Assembly (NCBI GenBank): GCA_001942185.1
Contig: MKJV01000069.1
Coordinates: 1-64,000, forward strand
Length of the DNA: 64,000 nucleotides
Direction of reading: 5' to 3'
Source of the DNA: Pseudonocardia sp. CNS-004
GTDB taxonomy: Bacteria; Actinomycetota; Actinomycetes; Mycobacteriales; Pseudonocardiaceae
Shown piece by piece: positions 17,885 through 26,130 of this stretch. The notes beneath the pieces were generated by a model. The model searched no databases. It was given only the letters and a program-made list of their open reading frames with translations, and was not told the origin of the DNA. Both the position numbers and the translations under genes were made by a program. Position 1 is the first letter of the stretch; each line of letters starts with the position of its first letter.

Positions 17885-17931
17885 TTGCATAACCGGAAAG
17901 CTCTTCCGTATAGTTCCGGAAAGACGTTCCG
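17885..17931 (+). promoter_or_regulatory. aldo-keto reductase promoter with two TetR-type operators
   Basis: Two 15-bp dyads, CGGAA-AGCTC-TTCCG (17894-17908) and CGGAA-AGACG-TTCCG (17917-17931), are spaced 23 bases start to start. A plausible promoter, TTGCAT (17885-17890), 18-base spacer, TATAGT (17909-17914), has the first dyad in its spacer and the second just past its -10 element, so bound repressor would block polymerase. Confidence 0.7.
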
Positions 17932-17968
17932 CTTACGATACCCCGACCGCACCAAGAAAAGAGATCCC

Positions 17969-18983
17969 GTGCAGTACCGCACACTCGGCCGGACCGGCAT
18001 CAAGGTCAGCCCGTACGCCCTCGGCACGCTGATGTTCGCCACGGCCATGGGCAACGACCCCGCGGACTCGGCCCGCATCATCCACAAGGCGATCGACGCC
18101 GGCATCAACGTCGTCGACACCGCCGACGCCTACGGCGACTCCGAGGAGGTGGTCGGCAAAGCGCTGCAGGCCGCCGCGACGACGTCGTGCTCGCCACCAA
18201 GTTCGGCCGCCCCACCGGGCAGGACCCGAACCACCGAGGCGCCTCGCGACGCTGGATCGTCACCGCCGTCGAGAACTCGCTACGACGGCTGCAGACCGAC
18301 CACATCGACCTCTACCAGCTCCACCGCCCCGACCCCGACACCGACATCGAGGAGACCCTCTCGGCCCTCACCGATCTGGTCCGCAGCGGCAAGGTCCGCG
18401 CGATCGGCGCCTCCCAGACCCCCGCCACCGGCATCGTCGAGGCCCAGTGGGTGGCGCAGCGGCACGGCCTCGCGCACTTCCACACCGAGCAGCCCGCCTA
18501 CTCCATCCTCAACCGCGGCATCGAGCGCGAGATCCTGCCCACCGCCCAGCGGTTCGGCATGAGCACCCTCGTCTGGGGCCCGCTCGGACAGGGACTGCTC
18601 ACCGGCCGCGTCCGCCGCGACCACAACGACCTGAGCCGCGCCGGCATGTTCCGGCACCTCACCGACGAACGCAGGCTCGAGGCCGTCGAGAGGCTCGTCC
18701 CCCTCGCCGCCGAGGCCGGATTGCCCATGACCCACCTCGCGATGGCGTTCACCATCGCCCACCCCGGCGTCACCTGCGCTCTGCTCGCGCGCGGACCGAG
18801 CAGCAGCTCGACGACCTGCTCGCCGGCCTGGACGTGACCCTCTCCGACGACGTGCTCGACCGGATCGACGAGATCGTGCCGCCCGGCACCGACGTCGGCA
18901 CGCTCGACCAGGCCTACCAGCCACCCGCCGTCGAGGACCCCGGCCTCCGGCGCAGGCCCCTCGCCGCGCGCGCCGCCGCGTGA
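17969..18983 (+). CDS. aldo/keto reductase (two frameshifts)
   Basis: NADPH-dependent TIM-barrel reductase of about 338 residues. GTG at 17969 begins VQYRTLGRTGIKVSPYALGTLMF. The catalytic Asp-Tyr region is INVVDTADAYGDSEEVVGKAL (D and Y of the tetrad). A one-base shift near 18178 leads to VLATKFGRPTG with the catalytic Lys, and HIDLYQLHRPDPDTD supplies the catalytic His. A second shift near 18790 leads to RTEQQLDDLLAGLDVTLSDDVLDRIDEIVPPG, the normal family tail. It is divergent from the TetR gene and likely induced by a compound the TetR protein binds. The substrate is unknown. Confidence 0.9.
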
Positions 18984-19113
18984 GCACGCCTGCGGGCACG
19001 ACGGGCGCTGGCTGACCCCGACCTCCGGGCGCACCGAGCAAGGAATCGACCGTGCGGCTGCGAAGTCGCCAAAGGGAGCGCAGTTTGCGCACCAGGCCGT
19101 CCAGAGCGCCATC

Positions 19114-19134
19114 CTCTTGCCTTATGGGCAAGAG
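19114..19134. promoter_or_regulatory. perfect 8-5-8 inverted repeat upstream of the flavin oxidoreductase
   Basis: CTCTTGCC-TTATG-GGCAAGAG lies about 90 bases before the start at 19224. It sits in a 240-base gap with no gene. As an RNA it could also fold as a stem, but no T-run follows, so an operator is more likely than a terminator. No regulator gene is adjacent. Confidence 0.45.
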
Positions 19135-19223
19135 AGAATGCGAATCCAGCAAGACAGCGTTACCTTCTGACACAGGGCGGCTGACGAACCGGCCGCACGG
19201 ACGAGAGTGGAAGGAGCACCGCG

Positions 19224-20230
19224 ATGCACACGGCAACCGTCGGGGACACCGACGACACGCTCCCGGCCGGGACGGTCGACGCCATCGTGATCGGCGGCGG
19301 AGCAGCGGGTTTGAACGGCGCACTCATGCTGGCCCGCTCGCGCCGCTCCGTCGTCGTGATCGACAGCGGTAGCCCGCGCAACGCGCCGGCCGAGGGCGTG
19401 CACGGCCTGCTCGGCCTGGACGGAACGCCCCCGGCCGAGCTGCTGCGCCGCGGCCGGGAGGAGGTGCGCCGCTACGGGGGCCGGGTCGTGGCCGGCGAGG
19501 TGACCTCCGCATCCCCGGCCGCCGGCCCCGGGGAGCGAGACCCACGGTTCACCATCGCCCTGGCCGACGGCAGGACCGCGGCGGCCGCCGGGTACTGGTC
19601 GCCACCGGGCTGCGCGACGTGCTCCCCGACGTTCCCGGCCTTGCCCAGCACTGGGGTCACGGCGTGGTGCACTGCCCGTACTGCCACGGCTGGGAGGTGC
19701 GCGACGAACCCATCGGCGTCCTCGCGGTGGGGCCCGCCTCGATCCACCACGCCCTGCTGTTCCGCCAGCTGACCGACGACCTCGTGTACTTCACCCGCGG
19801 CACCGAGCTCGACCACGACTCCCGTGCCCGATTGACCGCCCGCGGCGTCCACGTCGTCGACACCCCGGTGTCCCGCGTCGAGTCCGACGACAACGGCATC
19901 ACCGGCGTGCGCCTCGACGACGGGCAGGTCCTCCCGCGGCGCGTCCTCGCCGTGGCCACCACGATGCTGGCCCGCACCGACGGTCTCGAGGGCCTGCAGC
20001 TACCGATGGAGGACCTCCCCCACGGCATGGGCCGCCGCTTCGTGAGCGGCATCGCGGGCACCACCGCCGTCCCAGGGGTGTGGGTCGCGGGCAACGCCAC
20101 CGACCTGGCCGCACAGGTCGGCGCTTCAGCCGCGGCCGGAGCCCTCGCCGGCGCTCACATGAACGCCGACCTCGCCGCCGCCGACGCCGACACGGCGCTG
20201 GCCGCGCAGCTCGCCGCCTCCCCCGCCTGA
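19224..20230 (+). CDS. NAD(P)/FAD-dependent oxidoreductase, thioredoxin reductase-like (frameshifted)
   Basis: About 335 residues. The FAD loop VIGGGAAGLNGALMLARSRRSVVVID (GGGAAG at 24-29) opens the protein. A one-base shift near 19595 joins ALADGRTAAAAG to VLVATGLRDVLPDVPGLAQHWG. A redox C-x-x-C is present in VVHCPYCHGWEVRDEP, as in thioredoxin reductase-like and dithiol oxidase (GliT/HlmI-like) flavoproteins. The C-terminal FAD motif is TAVPGVWVAGNATDLAAQVGASAAAGALAG. ATG at 19224 follows GGAAGGAG. A 21-bp palindrome lies upstream. Whether it is a true thioredoxin reductase or a disulfide-forming enzyme cannot be told from sequence. Confidence 0.88.
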
Positions 20231-20579
20231 GCGTCCACCGCCGCAGCCCGCGCGCCGGCCGGCCCTGCACGGCAGCCGGAGGAGGCAACTGGATGCGGAC
20301 GAGGTGCCTGATCCTGTCGAGGTCGACGTCTGCCGCAAGGCTCGCCCCCTCCGGCATCTCGTCCACAGCCGGTTCGATTCGCAGGAGCAGGCGGGAAGCG
20401 TCGGGTGGACGACGAGGCCGATCAGCTCGTTCGCCTCCGCCTCGTCGGCCGCGAGCCCGAACGCCGTGACGAGGTGCGAGCCGGGCCGGTGGACCAGGTG
20501 CCGGTAGGACGGCACTTCCAGCAGGCCCCTGCCGCCGCACACCCGCTGATCAGCCGATCCGAACTGGCAGCGGCGCAGT
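20231..20579 (-). other. gene-poor stretch with a degraded minus-strand coding trace
   Basis: On the minus strand a GTG near 20542 opens a protein-like reading, LLEVPSYRHLVHRPGSHLVT, then LAADEAEANELIGLVVHPTLP. After a one-base shift near 20395 it continues LLLRIEPAVDEMPEGASLAAD. It has no clear stop before it runs antisense into the flavin oxidoreductase. I recognise no family. It could be a broken gene. Confidence 0.3.
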
Positions 20580-20913
20580 TCAGCGCGCGGCCGGGACGCT
20601 GCCGGCCGCGTACCAGGCCCTCGCGTCGAGCGAGAACGGGCCGTCGGGCAGCATCTCCCGGCACCCGGCGCGCACGCACGCCCGCAGCTCGGGGGGCAGC
20701 GAGGCGAGGTACTGCCCCGCGGGCCCGACCCGGTAGGTGAAGGGGTCCCAGAAGTCGTCGAAGCCGGTGTAGTCGGCCTCGGCGAGCAGCGAACCGGCGA
20801 TGACGTCCTCGAGCCCGGCGCGGCGGAACCGCTGCTCGATGTCACCTTCGGCGGTGCCGGGCAGCCCCTGCTCGCCCCGGGCGCCCGGCCGCACGCGCCC
20901 GCCCGGCGGCCCT
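20580..20913 (-). pseudogene. C-terminal remnant of a SAM-dependent methyltransferase
   Basis: Minus-strand reading of about 95 recognisable residues: EGDIEQRFRRAGLEDVIAGS, then ADYTGFDDFWDPFTYRVGPAGQYLASLP and MLPDGPFSLDARAWYAAG. This is the usual C-terminal third of class I methyltransferases (the PF…GPAG…LP.GPF.L.ARAW pattern). The SAM-binding N-terminal domain is absent: the sequence upstream is already the 3' end of the citrate-synthase-like gene. Truncation by deletion is likely, and no mobile element is visible at the junction. Confidence 0.55.
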
Positions 20914-20914
20914 C

Positions 20915-21715
20915 TCAGGCCCCAGCCCTGTGGACGTGCCGCGTGGCGGCCTCGTCGGTCGTCCGCCACAGGGTCGTGGCCATCGGCCGGGCCAGCTCCT
21001 CGCGCAGGTGCCCGACCAACCCGACGGTCCGCGAGATGACCCCCAGCCCCCGCGCGATGCGCCAGTCGAGGCCCAGCAGCGCGACAACGGTGCCGATGGC
21101 CCCGGTGACGTTGACCGGCAGCGCGCGTCCCGACGCCTCGCTACCCGCCGCCGCGACGGCCCGCACGAGCCGGACCGGCAGCGTCGGGAAGCCCTCCGAC
21201 TCCGCGATCTCGAAGAGCACCTCTGCGCGCGGGTCGACCGGCTCGTGGATGGGGTGCCCGATCCCGGGGACGTGCTCGCGCCGCGCACGGAAGTCGGCGA
21301 CGATGCGCCCGGCCTCGGCGCGGACCGCGGCCTCCGACTCGTCGCCGTCCAGGCGCGCGACGCCCTCCTCGACGAACCGCGCCGCCCCCTCGATCGTGCC
21401 CACGAACCTGCTGCCCAGCCCGAGCAGGCCCGCCGCGACGGCGCTCTGCAACGACTCCGGCGCCCCGAGGTGGGTCAGGCGGGTGGCCATCGCGTTCGGG
21501 GTGATGCCGTGTTCGACGAGGCTCACGAGGGCCGCGTTGAAGAGCGCGGCATCGGCCTCGCTGGGCATCCGCTCGGTGAGCAGGAGGAACGCGAAGCTCC
21601 CGAAGTCGAGCCGGCCGATGATGTCGTGGCAGAGGTCGCGGCCCAGGACGGTGATGCTCGTCGCGTCGCTCCAGCAGATGTCGCTGCGGACGTCGAGCGC
21701 GGTTCCGTCGGACAA
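20915..21715 (-). CDS. citryl-CoA lyase / citrate synthase-like protein
   Basis: A 266-residue protein with the citrate-synthase fold but only about two-thirds of normal length, as in the short citryl-CoA lyase type. Landmarks: SITVLGRDLCHDIIGRLDFG, FAFLLLTERMPSEADAALFNAALVSLVEHGITPN (His-containing), VPGIGHPIHEPVDPRAEVL (the GxGHP motif of citrate synthases) and ISRTVGLVGHLREE. The start is taken as TTG at 21715, preceded by GAAGGAG with good spacing; no ATG/GTG fits. It is last in an operon with a CoA ligase and an MHS transporter. It would cleave (or form) a C-C bond in a CoA-activated hydroxy acid; the true substrate is unknown. Confidence 0.82.
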   Translation of the reverse strand: MSDGTALDVRSDICWSDATSITVLGRDLCHDIIGRLDFGSFAFLLLTERMPSEADAALFNAALVSLVEHGITPNAMATRLTHLGAPESLQSAVAAGLLGLGSRFVGTIEGAARFVEEGVARLDGDESEAAVRAEAGRIVADFRARREHVPGIGHPIHEPVDPRAEVLFEIAESEGFPTLPVRLVRAVAAAGSEASGRALPVNVTGAIGTVVALLGLDWRIARGLGVISRTVGLVGHLREELARPMATTLWRTTDEAATRHVHRAGA

Positions 21716-21746
21716 CTGGTTCTCCTTCTCGGGTCGGTGGTCGGGT

Positions 21747-23278
21747 TCAGCGCTCGGCGAGCAGCTGCTCCAGCTCGCGCCGGACGAGTTTCCCCGAGGG
21801 GTTCCTGGGGAGGGAGCCGGGCGCGGCGAAGACGATGTCCTTCGGCACCTTGTAGGAGGGCAGGTGCTGCCTGCAGGCCTGTTGCAGCGCGTCGGCGGAG
21901 GTCTCGCCCGCGTGCACGACGACGGCGACCGGCACCTCGCCCCACGTCGGGTCGGAACGGCGGACGACCCCGGCCTCCAGCACGCCGGGCAAGCGCAGGA
22001 GGACGCGCTCGATCTCGGCGGGGTAGATGTTCTCCCCACCGCTCTTGATCATGTACTTGACGCGGTCGACGAACGTGAGCCGGCCGTCCGCCTCCCGGAC
22101 GAGCACGTCGCCCATGTGGAACCAGCCGTCCCGGAAGTCGGTGTTCGTCGCCTCCGGGTTGTTCCAATAGCCGCTGAAGAGCGTGGGGCCGCGCATGCAG
22201 AGCTCGCCGGGCACGCCGTCGGGCACGTCCCGGCCGTCCGGGTCGACGAGGCGGACCTCGCAGTAGCCGCTCTGCTCTTTGGGGAAGGCCGTGGGCGCCT
22301 CCCCGACCGGGATGACGCCCGCCGAGCACGGTGGGCAACCGGTCTCGGTGGCGCCGAAGGTGTTGGCGAACGGGGCGTCCAGCAGGCTCGTGATCTCGGC
22401 GATCTCCTCGGGCCGGACGAGGTCGGGCATCACACCGCAGAGCCGCACGCCCGCCGGCCGGGTGCCGCGGTCGCGCAGGGCCTGCGCGAGCCGGGCCACG
22501 GTGCCGGGCATGACGAGCAGCCATCCCAGCCGCTCCGCGGCGACGACGTCGGCCAGCTCGTCGGGCCTGAACCCGTCGACGACGACGACCTTGCCCCCGG
22601 ACACGAGCGTGCTCACCGAGTTGTCGAGCGCGCCCATGTGGTGCAGCGGCGACCACGCGACGAACGTGTCGTCGGCCGCGATGCGAGCTCGGCCCGCGTG
22701 GCCATGCTCCGCACGACCTCCGCGCGGTGGCTGATGCACGCACCCTTGGGCAGGCCGGTGGTACCGCTCGTGTAGATGATCACGGCGACGTCCTCGGCGT
22801 CGGCCGCGGACGGCTGCGTCCACGGGTCGGCCGACGCGAGCCCCTGCTCGTACGCCGTGCCGAGCACGATCCGTTCCCCGGAACGCGACCGCAGGTCGTA
22901 CCGCGCGTCGGCGCGCTCCGACGCGACCGTCACGGCCGGCGCGACGAGGTCGAGGCACGCCGCGAGCTCCTCGTCGGATGCACGCATGCTCTGGCAGGCG
23001 ACGATCGCCCCGAGGCGCCAGGCGGCGAGGAGGATCTCGAGGTACTCGGGCCGGTTCTCCGACAGCAACCCGACGCGGTCGCCGCGGCCCACCCCGGCGG
23101 CCGCGAGGAGGCCCGCGGCCCGCCTGCTGCGCTCCTCGAGATCGCGGTACGTCGTCCGCGACGCGCCTGCCTGCACGGCGACCCGCGCCGGGTGCAGCCG
23201 GGCCCGCGTGTCGAACAGGCTGACGATCGTGCTGTCGGCAGCCCGGACGACGAGCTCCGATCGGGCGGGGTCGGTCAC
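21747..23278 (-). CDS. AMP-dependent acyl-CoA synthetase (frameshifted)
   Basis: ATP-dependent acid:CoA ligase of the ANL superfamily, about 510 residues. From GTG 23278 the N-terminus runs VVRAADSTIVSLFDTRARLHP to the P-loop VAVIIYTSGTTGLPKGACIS. A one-base shift near 22690 joins MATRAELA to IAADDTFVAWSPLHHMGALDN. Downstream are NTFGATETGC, GWFHMGDVLVREADGRLTFVDRVKYMIKSGGENIYPAEIE and PRNPSGKLVRREL with the catalytic Lys. Its GTG overlaps the stop of the MFS gene (GTGA), so it is translated coupled to the transporter. It likely activates the acid imported by that transporter. Confidence 0.92.
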
Positions 23279-24615
23279 CGGGCCGCTCCGCGGGTGTCGA
23301 CCGGCTCGGCGGCGACCGGACGCACGAGCAGCACCCCGACGATCCCGAGCAGGCTCGTCAGCAGCATCCAGCCCGAGACCGCCCAGCTGGACCCGCCCTG
23401 CCACGCCAATAGCCCGGCCGCGATCAAGGGCGCCAGGCCTCCTCCGATCACCGTGCCCCCTTCGCGCCCGATCGAGACCCCGCTGAACCGGCTCTGGGCC
23501 CCGAACATGCCCGTGAAGTAGGCGGGCTGGATGGCGTCGGCGGCGGCCGCGCCCCCGGCGATCGCGACGACGACGGCGATGAGGATCGCCGCGAAGTTCC
23601 GCGTGTCGACGAGCAGGAAGAACGGGAAGGCGAACGCGGCCTGCACCACCAGCGCCACGAGCATGACCCGTCCGAAGCCGAAGCGGTCCCCGAGGTGGCC
23701 GTACAGCGGGCACAGCAGCCCGGCGACCAGCGCGCCGACCAGGGTGGCCGCGAGGATGGTCGGTCGCGGCAGGTCGAGCGTCGTGGTGGCGTAGGTCAGC
23801 ACGAACACCGAGACGATGTAGAAGGTCGTGTTCTGCCCGACCCGCATCAGGAAGATCGCGATGACGTTGCGCGGCCGCCGCAGCGCGGCGATGATCGGCG
23901 CCCGCTCCCGCACCTCGCCGCGCTTGACCTGCTCGAACTCGGCCGTCTCCGGCAGGTCGCGGCGGATCCAGAGCCCGATGACGACGAGCAGGACGCTCAC
24001 GAGGAACGGGACGCGCCAGCCCCAGCCGAACAGCTGCTCCTCGGTGAGTACCGAGGCCAGCGCGGTGTAGACGACCGACCCGAGGATCAGCCCCGCGAAG
24101 ACCGAGGCGGACAGGAACGAACCGAAGAACCCGGGCCGCGAGCTGCCGTTCTCCTTCGTCATCAGGGCCGCGCCGCCCCACTCGCCGCCCGTGCCGAGGC
24201 CCTGGACGATCCGCAGCGCGACGAGCAGGACCGGTGCGGCGACGCCGACCTGGTCGTAGGTCGGCAGCAGGCCGATCCCGACCGTGGCGACGCCCATCAG
24301 GATCAGGGTCGTCACGAGGACGGTCTTGCGGCCCACCCGGTCACCGAGGTGCCCGAAGATGATCCCGCCGAGGGGCCGTGCGGCGAAGCCCGTTGCGAAG
24401 GTCGCGAACGACAGCAGGGCGCCGACCGTGCTGTTCTGCGCCGGGAAGAACAGGTGCGGGAAGACCAGCGCCGCCGCGGTGCCGTAAAGGAAGAAGTCGT
24501 ACCACTCGATGACCGTTCCCAGCGAGACCGCCGTCGTGACCTTCCTCGTCAGGTGGGGCGGCGGTACCTCGGCACCGGACGGTGTCGCCCCCGCCTTCTG
24601 TGCAGCACTGCTCAT
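23275..24615 (-). CDS. MFS transporter, metabolite:H+ symporter (MHS) family
   Basis: A 446-residue, twelve-helix carrier. VTTAVSLGTVIEWYDFFLYGTAAALVF is the signature opening of MHS proteins (ProP, shikimate, dicarboxylate carriers). HLGDRVGRKTVLVTTL is the MFS loop 2-3 motif, RIVQGLGTGGEWGGAAL lies in helix 4-5, and a second HLGDRFGFGR motif starts the C-terminal half. ATG at 24615 follows GGAGG with 4-base spacing. First gene of the operon with ligase and lyase, facing an IclR regulator. A proton-coupled uptake role for an organic acid is inferred from family and context. Confidence 0.92.
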   Translation of the reverse strand: MSSAAQKAGATPSGAEVPPPHLTRKVTTAVSLGTVIEWYDFFLYGTAAALVFPHLFFPAQNSTVGALLSFATFATGFAARPLGGIIFGHLGDRVGRKTVLVTTLILMGVATVGIGLLPTYDQVGVAAPVLLVALRIVQGLGTGGEWGGAALMTKENGSSRPGFFGSFLSASVFAGLILGSVVYTALASVLTEEQLFGWGWRVPFLVSVLLVVIGLWIRRDLPETAEFEQVKRGEVRERAPIIAALRRPRNVIAIFLMRVGQNTTFYIVSVFVLTYATTTLDLPRPTILAATLVGALVAGLLCPLYGHLGDRFGFGRVMLVALVVQAAFAFPFFLLVDTRNFAAILIAVVVAIAGGAAAADAIQPAYFTGMFGAQSRFSGVSIGREGGTVIGGGLAPLIAAGLLAWQGGSSWAVSGWMLLTSLLGIVGVLLVRPVAAEPVDTRGAAR

Positions 24616-24644
24616 CACGCCTCCTCGTTGGGGCTTGACCGAGT

Positions 24645-24676
24645 TTCGCTGAGCGAATAAGCTTTCGCTCTCCGAA
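24645..24676. promoter_or_regulatory. paired TTCG…CGAA dyads between MFS operon and IclR gene
   Basis: TTCGCT-G-AGCGAA (24645-24657) is a perfect dyad, and TTCG-CTCTC-CGAA (24664-24676) a second, 19 bases apart, in the 90-base gap between the divergent transcripts. IclR-type regulators commonly bind such TTCG/CGAA repeats, so this is the likely operator for the adjacent IclR protein. Confidence 0.55.
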
Positions 24677-24705
24677 CGCGCGCAGCATGCGACGGAGGAG
24701 GCGGC

Positions 24706-25521
24706 ATGTCAACCCCGCGCCGGCCCGTGCCGGACAAGGAACAGTTCGTCAGCTCACTGGCCCGGGGCCTCGCCGTGTTGCGGGCATTCGGGCCGGCAGG
24801 CCCCGAACTCACCCTCAGCGAAGTGGCCACGGCCACCGACCTCAACCCGGCCGTCGCCCGGCGCTTCCTGTTGACACTCGTGCAGCTGGGATACGTGAAG
24901 AAGGTCGGCCGCACGTTCGTGCTCACGCCCCAGGTCATGGAGCTGGGGGCCGGCTACCCGGACTCGATGAACCTGGCCGAGGTTGCGCAGCCCCACCTGC
25001 AGCACCTGCGGGACGAGACCGGCGACAGCGTCTCGCTGACCACCCTCATCGGGGTCGACATCATCCACCTCTGCCACATGCAGACCGAAGGCCTGCTCCG
25101 CTTCGCGGTGACGCCGGGCAGCCGGGTGCCCGCCTATGTGTCGGCCACGGGCCGGGCCATCCTCGCCTTCCAGCCCGAGCCGCGACTCGCCGCGTACTTC
25201 GCCGCGGCGCACCTCCTCCGGCGCACCCCGCACACCGTCACCACAGAGGCCGGGCTGCGGGACTGCCTGGAGCGCGCCCGGCGCGACGGGTACGCCCTCG
25301 TCGCCGACGAGCTGGACTTCGGGATCACGGTTCTGGGCGTGCCGATCTTCAATGACGGGGTCGCCATCGCGGGGATCAGCTGCGCCACCACGTCCGGCCG
25401 CCAGCCCACCGACGAGTTCCTGCGGTCCCGCCTCCCGCTGTTGCAGTCGGCGGCCACGGCCCTGCGGCGGCAGCTGGACCGCTTCCCCGCACTGGTCCAC
25501 TCCCTGGACCTGGGCGTCTAG
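24706..25521 (+). CDS. IclR family transcriptional regulator
   Basis: A 271-residue regulator. The winged helix-turn-helix is at residues 15-75 (SSLARGLAVLRAFGPAGPELTLSEVATATDLNPAVARRFLLTLVQLGYV). The VARRFLLTL helix resembles the PcaR/PcaU branch that activates aromatic-acid genes. The effector domain includes VPAYVSATGRAILAF and RDGYALVADELDFGITVLGVPIF. ATG 24706 follows GGAGGAGG. It is divergent from the MHS transporter-ligase-lyase operon and most likely controls it in response to the imported acid or its CoA ester. Confidence 0.92.
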   Translation: MSTPRRPVPDKEQFVSSLARGLAVLRAFGPAGPELTLSEVATATDLNPAVARRFLLTLVQLGYVKKVGRTFVLTPQVMELGAGYPDSMNLAEVAQPHLQHLRDETGDSVSLTTLIGVDIIHLCHMQTEGLLRFAVTPGSRVPAYVSATGRAILAFQPEPRLAAYFAAAHLLRRTPHTVTTEAGLRDCLERARRDGYALVADELDFGITVLGVPIFNDGVAIAGISCATTSGRQPTDEFLRSRLPLLQSAATALRRQLDRFPALVHSLDLGV

Positions 25522-25688
25522 CCAGGACGGCAGGAAGGCCGCACACACCGGCGCTGGCGCGCGACCGGACAGGTGGTGGTACCCACCGCCCTCGCCTCGC
25601 GCTGATCCCGGGTCTCCCGGCCGGCCGGCGGCTCGTCATCGCCCCCACCGGCCGTCGCGGCGTCGACGGAGAACGCGCCGTGTGGCGG

Positions 25689-26120
25689 TCAGCCCCGCCC
25701 GTCCTGCTCGGCCGGCTCGTCCGTGCAGTCCTCGCCGCGCGCGATCAGGTCGCGGTAGTGCGCGATCTCGTTCTGGACGGTGGCGTGGTCGGCCTGCAGC
25801 TGCGCCACCAGCTTCTCGATGCAGGCGGCGTGCTGTTCGAGCAGCGCGATGCGGGGCGCGTGGTGTGCGAGCTCCCCGCCGCCCAGCTGCACGAACTCGC
25901 GGACCCGCGCCACGGGCATGCCGGTGCGCCGCAGCACCTGGACGAGCTGGACGAACCCGAGGGCGTACGTGGAGTAGCGGCGGCGGCCGTCGGTGCCACG
26001 CCGCACGTCGGGCACGAGGCCCTGGCGCTCGTACCAGCGCAGGGTGTCGATGCTCAGGCCCGTTCGCTCGGACACTTCGCGGATGCCGACGACGCCCCGC
26101 GTCGAAGGGGAGGCGGTCAC
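25689..26120 (-). CDS. MerR family transcriptional regulator
   Basis: A 143-residue activator. VVGIREVSERTGLSIDTLRWYERQGLVPDVRRGTDGRRRYS is the MerR helix-turn-helix and wing, followed by RTGMPVARVREFVQLGGG and a long coiled-coil (LLEQHAACIEKLVAQLQADHATVQNEIAHYRDLI). Two C-terminal-region cysteines are not in a metal-binding pattern, so a small-molecule or aldehyde signal is more likely than a metal. GTG at 26120 is chosen; it lies 10 bases after the alcohol dehydrogenase stop, so the pair is one operon. The dehydrogenase promoter bears a classic MerR site. The 167 bases downstream to the IclR gene show no gene. Confidence 0.9.
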   Translation of the reverse strand: MTASPSTRGVVGIREVSERTGLSIDTLRWYERQGLVPDVRRGTDGRRRYSTYALGFVQLVQVLRRTGMPVARVREFVQLGGGELAHHAPRIALLEQHAACIEKLVAQLQADHATVQNEIAHYRDLIARGEDCTDEPAEQDGRG

Positions 26121-26130
26121 GCGCACCACG

